A stretch of DNA of 64,000 nt from positions 24,080,981-24,144,980 of the forward strand of contig NC_045147.1 of assembly GCF_008831285.2 (NCBI RefSeq). The letters are read 5' to 3'. The stretch is from Nymphaea colorata (lineage: Eukaryota > Streptophyta > Magnoliopsida > Nymphaeales > Nymphaeaceae). A program made the position numbers and the translations under genes. The stretch's first letter is position 1; every line of letters begins with the position of its first letter. This document shows, piece after piece, positions 12,760 through 24,295 of the stretch. Below the pieces are notes generated by a model. The model saw only the letters and a program-made list of their open reading frames with translations, was not told where the DNA came from and made no database searches.

Positions 12760-15700
12760 CTCACTTCTGTGATTTATACCGAAAGATAGGCCCCAAAGGA
12801 GAATTTACCTTGGAGATACTCTCCCGATCCCTAGTTCCTTAAACAACATATGGCCAACTTAGTATTACTTTTATGTAAATAATTGTCATATGGAAGTTGA
12901 AGTGGGTAGGTTTATAATATACATTTTAGTTGCCAATGCACATTTTAATATTCGATAGTTCTGCTAAAAGATGATGGATTTCTCTGCCAGAGACGATACA
13001 ACTAGACGGGTCCAAAAGAGTGGCTGTAATAGCTAAGGTGGCCGTGCCTACGGACAAGCAGTCGTGGACACTTGATCTCATGGGCATCGCTTCTCACATA
13101 AGCCAAAACCACCACAGCTTAGTGAAATCGAAGAAGACCTGCACAATTTTACCAAAGGTTCTCACCTGGATTTCCTTATTCTAATACTTAGAAAGAAGTT
13201 GTGCTAATCCGATTAGATGACTTGTAGGACAACTTACCCTTTCCTCTTGATTCCACGAATACCTCACGAGCGTTGGTACTTGCTAGGCCTTTAAAATTAT
13301 ATTTGATCATCCTTCCCGGAAGAGAATGTTTCCTCCTTGGTCCTAAAAAGTAAAAGCAACCCTGATTGAGAAAATAAATCAAGTTCCGTTCGCTTCACTT
13401 CGAAGCTTGTATTGCTTTTCACGCTTCTTTGTTCGTGCACTTGTATATTTATTCTTTTTATATAAACAACAGAAAAGCTATTCATTCTTCAATACATTGA
13501 TGTTGGCTCCAATTCAACCTTGTTGTCTGCTATTCCTTTGTTTTCAGACTGTCAGCTAAACGATGCTTCATTGATTTCTGTCCATTTACTTTCTTCTAGG
13601 CCAAGCTCTTGCTGTCTTGCCTGCTAATTAATAGTCTTATTGCCAAGATTAGTTTCTTTCTTTCTTTCAAACTTCAGCTATTAAAAACGGGTAGAAGTAT
13701 CAAATCTCGCACTGCAACGATGGACAATACAGAATTTCCCCGTTGATTATGCATCCTGACCGTGGAGAAGCTGTGGTTCGAGAATGACGGAGTCGAGACT
13801 TGTTTCCTGACCTTCATCCCAACATTCTTATAAAGAAGAAAAGAACCCTCCCTTATCTTTGCACAGTAATCCGTTTGTTCCTGAGTTGGAGTGGTCAGTC
13901 GTTGTTGCAGACAAAAGATAATGCACGTAACAATAATCATTTATGATTTGAACTTGCTAAATTTATATCGTGAAAGAAGATAACAAGTAATGTGGTTGAT
14001 CTTAGCTGGAATTGGTGAAATGGCTTGGTACATTTATCATCAAGTGATCACAACATGAGAGAGGCAAAATGAAGTAACGAAGGTTGATAATTAACTGAAA
14101 ATCTCCCACATCATTGAGCGATCTGGATGGTGGAAGTGGATGGTACTCTGCAGCGTGAGACCTTGCTCCCCGTCAAGCACAGGAGTGGAGTGATTTATTA
14201 CGTCGTCGCAATCTTCCACGTATAAATCAAGGGATATGTACATCATGGATTCATGGTCGTAATGCATGAATAGATTTTGAACGCATGTATGTACTGTTCA
14301 ATTCCATCCATTTTATGCCTTTGATTTCGTACCGTTCTAGATTAGTTTCTTGTCTACTTTTTAAACATAGAAGTATACGCACACCATTCCAATTCTGTGC
14401 TTTCCTTCCTTCATTCTAATGCCCAATTTGGGTCTGTGAAGCATATCACACAAGCGAGAGATGAAAAGTCCTTTCTGCACACACACACACAAGTGCGACA
14501 ACAGAGTTCTAGATTGGGATTCTCCACTCCTAATTTTCAGTTGCCCTGGTCAGGAAGCGGATCTGCTGGAGGGTAGGCCTCCATCCTGTTTAGTAGAATG
14601 AAATAAACTGTACAGGCAAGAATACATAAATTCAAACCAAAAAGAATAGGGAGTAAACACCCAAAAACCCCTACTCGCTGCAGCAGAGATCAACAGCCAT
14701 CCACCTTTATCTAAGCAGCAACTTCCCACGCTGGTGGGTAGGAGGACAGAGTGATTTTGTCTACTAGACGCTTGATCCACAGAAGATCATCTCTCAGGCG
14801 TCCTCTACCTTCCAAACCAGCCCTGAGCGTACTTTCCCATTGGCCATGGGTGCCCTGAGCGTACTTCCACGGAGGCTTCAAGAATATGACCTAACACCTG
14901 CTCTTCCGATGCATTTCCGAACTGGAAGGAAGCATTTTTGTACTATCCCCCCAACCAACTGCCGCAGCGATCAATGTCTTCTGCTTCACACAAATGGATA
15001 CAATTTCTATGCAGACGTCCGTGTTTTACAAAATTGGCTAAACTTTGAAGGCGGAAAGCTCATTCTGATTACATTGATTGCTGAACTGAAATGCTTCTAT
15101 GCATTGACTTCATACTGATCTTACGAAATTGGGAAGCTGGATGTGACATTGTTAATATAAATCACTACTAGAGATGGCATACACATAATTTATGAGAGGA
15201 GATCTAGTATTCTAATTAATAGAGTGGTCAGTACTCTTCTCTCCCTTCTTCCCCCAACCAAACCGTTGCACATATATAGAAGCACTCTGCATCGCATGGG
15301 CCTCAGTACTAATTGGTGGGACTTAGACACAGATTATTGTGCTGTTATAGACGAAAAGGTACCCAAACTATTCCGTTCAAGCAGTGTAGCGTAACCGCTT
15401 TGATCGCTCATTTGCTTTTACCGAATGGAATATCAAGGAATAACATTAAGTTGTAGTTCAAAGTTTGGCATCATCAGTAACCCAGAGATCGTCTTGTTTG
15501 CATTCATTGGGTAATTATATTCGTATCTCAGTACTGTCGTCATTCTCCCTCCATGCTAATTGCAGTATGCCATGATATTTGAGTGTAGAATACGTTTTTT
15601 TGATGGTTTAAGGAACAATTTCTGTTCGAACATATGCATTTAACGAAGTCACATTCAACTGGCTCCGCATCTAAATCAAAGGCAATCACTATTAAGTATG

Positions 15701-18700
15701 CTGCAGGTGATAGAATAAACCATGAAAGAAGCTTCACTTTGTCCGCAGATAGCATCTGTGAATTTATCCTCCCCTGTGCCGGCTATAAACTTTGAAGCAT
15801 GATTAGATTGATATATCCTAAGCCAGCAAACATACAACACCTTGCAAATCTTGCGAAGCAAGAGCATCAGTGCGACCAACCAACCAGGATGGCTCACCAT
15901 GTGTAACCTTTCACCATGTTATGTTGAGAATTCCAGGAGACACGGAATCCTAGCAATTTTGAAGCAGATAAAAATCGAGATCACACTTTACGACGGACAA
16001 GAAGAAATGAAATGAAAGTCGAAATTTAAGGGTTAATCTTGAGGAAGCGAGGATATCGCTTCTGTGACTGGTAAAGCGTACTGAAAGTCGTTTGGCCTAT
16101 ACGCACTTTGTTTCGCTGTGACAGAAGCAAGGCTGGACATCACATCAGTGGCTTCTGCAGGGATGACGGTATTAATTAAAGAGGCTCTCTTGGTTTAGCA
16201 ACTGCACCTGCAAGCGTTCCCATGATCAACAACACTTGAAGCCGCTTTGACGGCAAGAATCGGATCAACAAAGGAGTTGCCCATCTTGTTGGGATGGATT
16301 ACATTCCCAAACCAATCATGGAATAATTTTTTTTCTGGAGAAGTTTCAACTTTCAACCATGTCGCGCGGTTCCTTTTCAATTTCGAGAAAAGAAAGAATC
16401 GGCCCCAATTATTTCTCCTGAAACCTTTCACCCGTTGTACTGGTGAAAAAGCTTTTAACCAGAAATTCGTTTCGAGCTACCTGTCGCCCTCTAGGAGATT
16501 TGAAGGCACAATACCCTGAAAGAGAGGCAGTCCCAAAGGACGCGCGCGCAAAGGATTTTAATCGTATCGATTTTTAGGAAAAAGAGAAGGAAAGAAAACA
16601 TGCCCCAAACATTTTTCTGGAAAATATGAAAAGCTCCCTCCGATGTTAATGAGCCTTCCCTGTACATTTTTCTGGCTTCAAAGAAACTCACCAGCTAGGG
16701 ATCTTTCATCCTCTATAATCTTATTCCAGGATTGCACCCTCCTGAAAACTCTTGTTTGTGCTTCATTTCAAGCAAATTAGGCTGCGAATTGTCATGGCTG
16801 AGCCAATTTGACAAAAACGAAAGTTCTGGTTTTGAAAATTTACAGCCGTCAAATCCTACATGTAGATCGGGTTCAGAGGTTTGAACATTAATCCCAACTG
16901 AACTTGACCCTTGTGAATCCCATCTGATTGAAACAATTGGGACCTGTGAGGGTAAGTATGAGATTAGATTGAAATGCATTATATATTGATCCCATCGTGT
17001 ATCTAGGGAACTGAAACATAGTAGTCCTGTATTTTCCTGTCAGACATGAAGCGCATTGCTACTCTCTGAGCCAAGAGTCCTATACTGTAAATGGCAGACC
17101 CCGTAAGCAGGTGCAGATTCAGACTTGAAGCCCAAGACACCGTCACTCAGGATTTACAATTCCACGGTGTTGAATTTTTTCCGCAAACAAAGAAGCTGCA
17201 ACCAAATCTGCCGTGAAAAGAAACAGCTCGCTTGAATTCCACGGTGACAGAGCCTGGAGTGATGAAATTCTACAGCATTGCCTTCGTCTCGTCTGCTCCT
17301 AATTGTGTTGTGATAGGCCACTAAGCCAGCGATGCTCGATGACCGTTGCAGAAGCTGGTTGACGACGACCCGGGCCCATTGCCAGGTTGCTTGTTCATGG
17401 CTGCCCAATCCTCCATTTGAGCAAGAACCACCAGGGCACAATGTGGAAACAATCTGCATAATCATAAGGTTCAAAATTAATAATCATGCGACCAGAATTC
17501 AAATGCTCCTTTCTCGCCGCTTTCAGCCTTTTTGGGTTTCCAAGTTTGAACATCTTGGCGGGCCACTTAAAATAAAAATTCAAACAAAAGTAGCACGACG
17601 GACTATGTCCATGTCATTAAAGAGCAAATTTAAAAACCCTTCGTTTTAAAAGGAACGTAATCCTAACGGTCGAATGAAGAGAGTCTTAAGTCTCTGCCAA
17701 CGGCTATTTGCTTCTCTGTCTCACTTAGGGTTCCTGTTGGAAGGGGACCATAGAGGACTGGTTCACCCAATTCCATTGTCTTCTTGGTTTTCGAATTATA
17801 ACGGTTACTTTAAAAATCAACGGCTGTCAGGATGAGTGCCCATCAACGAACAGGCCAGCATTCTTTAAGTTTGGTTGTTTCTATCAATGTTTTGGATCTC
17901 ACTTTTTCTTTGCACACGGAATTTTGATGCCTTGTGCTGATATTTTCCAATTTTTTTTAATCGGCATTGCATGAAACTTAAAGGCCCATATTTGAATGCC
18001 GGAAGGAATAGACCTTAAGTTGTGTTTGATAGTTTTAAATCTTAAATAAAAGACGCATAAGTTTAAGATTGGTTTGGAAGAAGTTCAACCTTAAATCCAT
18101 AGATATGAAATCATAAGAATTTCAAATCACCATGAATGCACGAGAAGCTCAATAATCAATTCTAAGATATGTGGTATTTTGACTGCATATGTTGGATTAT
18201 GAATATTTGAAGAGCAACCATTTTGAACTTTCAAAGAAAAAGAGATCCATGAAGGATTTTATGATGGTTGAAATAATGATAGGAGTGGTAGAACATGACT
18301 TGCTGAAGTTGGTGGGGTTTCAGATTAGGCACATCGTAATTTCACATTTTATAAATGATCAACTTTTCAACAATTCAATTTTCAATTTCCGCTTTAATTA
18401 TTTGGCTAATACATATATGGGATTCTTAGGGTCCAAAATCTGGAGACAGGCTGTTTGATTACTTTATTTATCCACAGATATTAATAGTCCCGCGTCAACA
18501 AACTCTCTTACGACAAGAAACACCCAGAATTGTTGAAAGAGTCGACACGGTCAGGCCCCACACGGTTGGACAGGTAAAGACGGAGCATGGCTGACGACGA
18601 TTATTTGTCCATTACCTTGAAAAACTGGCGAATGAAAGTCACGCTTTTCCCGTATGCCCACAATTAACGACGGTGTTGTACATATATTAATAGAAACATA

Positions 18701-20327
18701 TGTCATCGTCAATATGCGCATTTTAGAAAATAATTATATTTTACTTTATTCATATTATGTAAAATCTTTAACCATGTAGTGTAAGCATATGAAAACGGTC
18801 GTAAACTGTGATTTTATTCTAAAAACCACATTAGAAAATGGAACTTTCAAGACGCGTAGCATGACCTTTCCGCGCATGAATCAGACGCGTTTGATAGGAT
18901 GTTTGAGATCAGAAAGGTTCCCATCGTTGCTCATCTCGAGACCATTTTAATCACTGCGAAATGCGAATACAGAGCTGCTGGCCTTTGTCGAATCCACAAG
19001 ACCCGTTCCAACTTCACCGTGAACGCGTCCAGGAACGAGTCACAACTAGAATCATTTATGGGGAAAATAAGTAGGTTGAAAAGAGGAAATGGTGCTGCCA
19101 CATACCTGGAACGTGACGACGATGAAGACAATTCAAACTATTATACAATAAAATGATTTCGTCAAGGAGACTTGATGATACAGAACAATGAGGAAAATAA
19201 AGTCAGTGTTTATTAAAAGTTTTTTTATCGTGATGAACAAGTCTTTTAAGGGCTGACTCTTTTTTTTTTAAAAAAAAAGAAATAGAAATCTTAATTGCTG
19301 GCTTGCTTTTAAGCCGCATGATAAGAAAATGACTTTTCGCGCTCTGAAAATAATTTCCCCTGCCACCGGTGCAAATCATCGAGGGCAAATTTGGAATTTA
19401 AAGTTAATTTTAATATTCAAGTCTGACATCGAGGTTTCCCCGGGAAGAGCCGTTCGTCCGTTTTGAAAAGGGAATGGAAAAAAAAATCAGGGAAAGGTGG
19501 TATGTGCTCGCAAACAGCCTCGCAATTGGCCTAAATTACTTATCCACCCGTCCATTTGAAGACCCAGTGAGGTCGCACGGATCCATACGACGAACGAGGA
19601 ATACTTTTGCATCACAGCCATAGTCCATCCCATGTTTGTAAGATCAAACACGTTATATAAGGTTAAACCCTAAAACCAAAATCGTGTAACGTTTTTGTAA
19701 GCTCTAGGGCGCGTTTGGATGACAATCTAAAAAAAAACCAAGCTTTTAAAGTCTTGATTAAAAACTCAATTTTGTGAACTTAGTTTGGATGACAAGTGAA
19801 AGCTTTGTTTAAAGACAGAAATTAATGTTACTTTCAGGCTTCTTATGAAAACCATGTTTTGGAAAAGCCCAATTTTAATGTCATGTAAACATTTTTGAAA
19901 AATCTGATTTCATTCAAACACTCTTGAAATAGTGTTTTAAGATAAAGCTAAGTTTTGCTTCCTAAAATCTGATTTCAGATTGCCATATGATTTTAGTTCA
20001 CACTTCCAATTTTTGTGCTCTTTATTAAAAAGCCAATTTCATAATTTATAAGAACAATAATAATCTTTTAGACAAAGGGCGAGTTTTCTCCGGCGATTGT
20101 TTTTGCAGAAGGTGTTTGGGTTGTGATGAGCGTGACATGGTCGGACGCCGACACGGAAGGGGGGGGGGGGGTTTGTCCAGCCGTCGCGTTATACGGCGCA
20201 GACTCTTCTTGATGGCGGACAGTGGCATCAGGGTAATAAACTGGAAAACCAAGCATCATTCGCTACGGTGCAGCCCGCGCCGAGTAGACGAGGCAGCCAC
20301 GAAAGCGAAAGCGAAGAGCCCCGTATT

Positions 20328-20673
20328 TCAAGGGGCTGGTAGTCCTTCCCGTAGAAACAATTTCTCTTTTCCCCTTGATATTTATTTTATTTTCCAAAAA
20401 CAGATCAGTTTTCCGCGAATAGCACACGACCCAAAAACCATATCATGGTAGAGCAAAATGAAGTGGAAAAAACATCCTGCTAATCTAATCAGTGGTGGAA
20501 TCAAGGGGCTGGTAGTCCTTCCCGTAGAAACAATTTCTCTTTTCCCCTTGATATTTATTTTATTTTCCAAAAACAGATCAGTTTTCCGCGAATAGCACAC
20601 GACCCAAAAACCATATCATGGTAGAGCAAAATGAAGTGGAAAAAACATCCTGCTAATCTAATCAGTGGTGGAA
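20328..20673. repeat. 173-bp tandem duplication, copies identical by eye
   Basis: Copy 1 is 20328-20500 and copy 2 is 20501-20673; no difference was found on reading them side by side. Each begins TCAAGGGGCTGG, and about 50 bases later carries the inverted match CCCCTTGAT, so each copy could form a hairpin with a 9-bp stem. The identity means a very recent duplication or an assembly artefact. Confidence 0.9.
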
Positions 20674-21171
20674 TCAAGAATTTGGGCATTAATAAAGACA
20701 GAGAGACACTACGACATATAAATGAGGAAATCTTTTAAATCATTAGTATTATGAAGCTGCCCACATCTACTTATATGTCTCCCCACCATTGCTGATAATG
20801 CCCTTGGTACAAGAGAATGGCAAATCTTTACAAGTTTAGGTCTTAGACCTTTGCCCTAAAACCATGACAAACATAAGCACGTAGGAAGCTTTCATTTTTC
20901 TAAGCAGCTAACGTAAATGGAGTGGTCAAGCATTTTTGAGCTAAGAAAGGTTCAATAAATTGTCAAAAGATTATGTGGCATATATCAAGCATTCAAGAAG
21001 TTGGTATTTTTTATGGAATTACGTAAAAAGATAAGGATGACAAGGCAAATGGTTTTGTATTAAATAAAAATAAAACAAAAATGTTGAATAAAAGGAAAAT
21101 CCCGCTCGCCTTCCCTCTTCCTCCATGCGAGCTTTTCGTTTTTCCTCTCTGTCTGTTCCATAGAACTTTTA

Positions 21172-21205
21172 GGAGGAGGAGGAAGGAAGAAGAAGAAAGA
21201 AGAAG
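21172..21205 (+). promoter_or_regulatory. GA-rich leader just before the COBRA-like start codon
   Basis: An almost pure GGA/GAA purine tract immediately upstream of the ATG at 21206. Its position fits a 5' UTR; function unknown. Confidence 0.35.
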
Positions 21206-22502
21206 ATGCCGAAACCCATGGATCCATTGGTTGTCTTGCTTCTCTTTGCGGCGTTGGTTATCGGAACCTTGACTCCGGCCGGTGGGCAATCGACGCCGGC
21301 GACAAAATCGCCAAAGGATAGCTGCATCGGGATCTATCTGGAGTACAATTTCCAGTGGGGTCAGGCAGTCTACCCGTTGGTGTCTAATTTGGCAGAACAG
21401 GGCTATTCCTTCCATTCGTCCCTGACGCTGGTCAACACCGGCGTCCGGCGGCTCAAGTCGTGGGTTGCCTTCATCGGGTTTCAGCACCGCGAGGTCCTGG
21501 TGTCTGCGGATGGAGCCGTGCTCACTAACGGGACCGACCTCCCCGCTGATGTTGGCAATGGAACCTTCCTCTCTGGTTTTCCGGAGACCGATCTCAAGAC
21601 GGCCATCGAGACGGCCGGCGACACGAAGCAGTTCGAGGCGACGATCCCGCTCGTTGGTACGGAGTTCGGCGTCTCCCCAACTTCCTTTCCGATGCCCGCC
21701 AACATCAGCCTCGCCAACGATGGGTACACTTGCCCGAAACCCACCCGCCAAGGTTGCTTCCCCTTCTGCTCCTCTTCCTTTTTCTTCTTCTTCTTCTTCG
21801 TCCACGCAGCTTTGTTTTGTCATTCTCTTGTTTATCAGTTCCTCTTTCTTTTGTTCATTTTTCCAAAGTCTTATGAACTATCTGCGGTACATTCTAGTGG
21901 TTTTGCTGGGAAATTTTTGATCCCTTCAGTGGGTTTCTTTGCTTCAGAAAAATGGGTTGTTTATTGTGCTCTTTGACCGATTCCGCTGTCAGCTGAACAA
22001 ACAACGTGAAACTTTTTCTTTCATTCCCTGCATTCAGCTTGGATGTTGTTATCGATACATAAACTGCAAGGGCTTCTTGCATTTTTTAACTCATTCGCAC
22101 TTGGTCTTATATATTTACAAATGGAATAAATTAAGAATTAGCAGTCAGTTGTCGGAGCCGTGAGTAAGATGTTCTTCGTGCTTTCTTTTTCGAGGCTTCT
22201 GTTGGTGAAGGAAAAGCGCAGAAATTTCTATGAGCACATTTGCCTTATGACTCTTTTTTGTACTTTTGATTGCGTCCATGTGTATATGTGCTTTTTTCAT
22301 GACTTGAGGAATATAAAGGATGGTATGTGCTTAGTTGATTGTCTCGTTTCTTCTGCGCATGGAGAGTTTTCTTGATGATGGAATAGAATAATCTGAGGTT
22401 ATTTATAAGATGGATTTCTGTTGTAGCATGTAGATTAATGAATCATTGATAATCTTGAATTCTGAAGTTTTATTGTTTTCATCTCTTTTGAACTTTTCTG
22501 TT

Positions 22503-22581
<79 letters not shown>

Positions 22582-24295
22582 AACGAATGATGGTTGTGTT
22601 TTAGTCAAAAGCCTTTTTGTTTTCAGTTTGTTGAGTGTCACAACTATTTGTCTTTGAAGGGGAGGGCATGGAGACTGCTACATCCCTTGTGTTTCCTTCT
22701 TATCCTTCTATCAGGCAGTTAAGCCTTTCTTCCTTCGTACTTGCTCTTTTTACTTTTCTTGCCTTAGTGAGCTTGATAGAGGTAGAAATGTGCTTTCAAT
22801 CGTCTTTTGTGGTAAAGTTATTTGTTCTTCCTTTAAGAGCTTGTGTGGTAATATTGGGTTTTTCTGTGAATGTTGCAGGAAATCAGACCATATATGTCTG
22901 TTGTGTCTATGATGGAAAGCAGAAGTTTAATATAAGTGACAATGTGGAGTTCTTACCTCGGCAGAATGGCGATCTTACCTTTGATTATGATGTGATCCAG
23001 TCCTATGGCAGTAGTTACTTGGCACAAGTCACTATGACCAACAAGAATCCATTGGGACGCTTGGATAATTGGAAATTGTCATGGGAATGGATGAGAAATG
23101 AATTTATTTACAGTATGAAGGGAGCTTATACTCTGTTAACGGACGTTTCTGATTGCATCTATGGTCCACAGGGTACCTATTATCAAGATCTTGATTTTTC
23201 AAAGGTTATGAACTGTGAGAAGAAACCGACAATTGTTGATCTTCCTCCCACTAGATATAATGACACAACCGTTGGTCTCATTCAATATTGTTGTCGGAAT
23301 GGAACGCTTTTGCCAAGTTCTATGGACCCGTCCAAATCAAAATCTGCCTTTCAACTGCAAGTTTATAAGTTACCACCTGATCTTAACCGGACTGTGCTAT
23401 TTCCTCCTGAGCACTGGAAGGTCAGTGGCAGTCTTAATCCTGACTATCAATGTGGTCCTCCTGTTAGAGTCAGCCCCAGTCTCTTTTCCGATCCTAGTGG
23501 CTTGCAGTCATCTACATCTGCCATAGCGACTTGGCAGGTGGTTTGCAACATTACCCAAGCCAAAAACTCATCTCCTCGATGCTGTGTTTCCTTCTCTGCA
23601 TATTATAACGACTCTGTTGTTCCATGCAAAACTTGTGCTTGTGGTTGTTCAGCCTCTGTTGGTTCTTCCACCTGTAGTACAACCGCTTCTGCCATGCTTC
23701 TTCCATCTGAGGCCCTCCTTGTTCCCTTTGCCAATCGAACAGTGAAGGCCCTAGCTTGGGCTGATATCAAGCATTTCAATGTCCCTAATCCATTGCCATG
23801 CGGTGACAATTGTGGAGTTAGCATCAACTGGCATGTACTGACCGATTATAGCAGTGGCTGGACTGCCAGGATCACACTCTTCAATTGGGAAGGTGTCAAT
23901 TTTGCTGATTGGTTCACCGCCCTTGAGTTGGACAAGGCTTTTCCAGGTTATGAAGCTGTGTACTCCTTTAATGGAACCACCACGCCTGATGTCAACAATA
24001 CCATTTTCATGCAAGGTTTGCCTGGCTTGAATTATCTCATGGCTGAAGATACAACTCAAAGTCCACCAGTACCTGGAAAAATGCAATCCGTGATTTCTTT
24101 CACAAAAAGAAAACACCTGGCATCAATGTACCTGGAGGTGATGGATTTCCTACAAAGGTCTTCTTCAATGGTGAGGAGTGTTCTCTGCCTTCCATATTAC
24201 CTACAGCAGATGCACCTGCTGTTTCCTTAAAGAGCATATACTCATCTATCATGTTTGCAATTTTGGCATTTATGATGTTGGATCAGCTTCGGTAA
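21206..24295 (+). CDS. COBRA-like protein, COBL7/10 type, with a 1-base frameshift near its 3' end
   Basis: Two exons: 21206-21752 and 22879 onward, joined in phase 1 (…[14 protein letters not shown]). A signal peptide (residues 1-28, [16 protein letters not shown]) directs export. The N-terminal extension ([35 protein letters not shown]) marks the long COBRA subgroup. The COBRA domain follows, with the cysteine motif CCVS at 417-420 and [14 protein letters not shown] proteins are GPI-anchored wall-face proteins that guide cellulose deposition; COBL10/11 act in pollen tubes. As read, the frame runs to a stop at 24230 (632 residues) but loses the family after SVISFTK. One base added to the A5 run at 24104-24108 restores it: [13 protein letters not shown], then FNGEECSLP, a hydrophobic tail ([15 protein letters not shown]), and TAA at 24293-24295 (654 residues, the normal length). 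This is either a sequence error or a disabled allele. Confidence 0.92.
22505..22579. repeat. (TA)n microsatellite in the COBRA-like intron
   Basis: About 37 uninterrupted TA units inside the only intron (21753-22878) of the COBRA-like gene. It is likely to vary in length between individuals. Confidence 0.95.

Larger units (their letters stand above)
10441..21170. other. Long intergenic interval without a recognisable gene
   Basis: About 10.7 kb of AT-rich DNA. Seen in it: a 38-bp tandem duplication (12684-12759), a (CA)n stretch near 14480, a run of 13 G at 20159-20171, and an apparently perfect 173-bp tandem duplication (20328-20673). No reverse transcriptase, integrase or transposase motif, no tRNA, no known plant microRNA sequence and no multi-exon coding pattern was found by eye. 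The largest open frame (11200-11772, 190 codons) is low in complexity and unrecognised. The right end should hold the COBRA-like promoter, but there is no clear TATA box. Confidence 0.45.

Noticed and set aside
22635-22878. Open frame upstream of COBRA-like exon 2 ([11 protein letters not shown]…) as a separate start
   Set aside because: It begins at a non-ATG codon, lies in the intron after the (TA)n repeat, and is separated from exon 2 by a strong acceptor with matching phase to exon 1.
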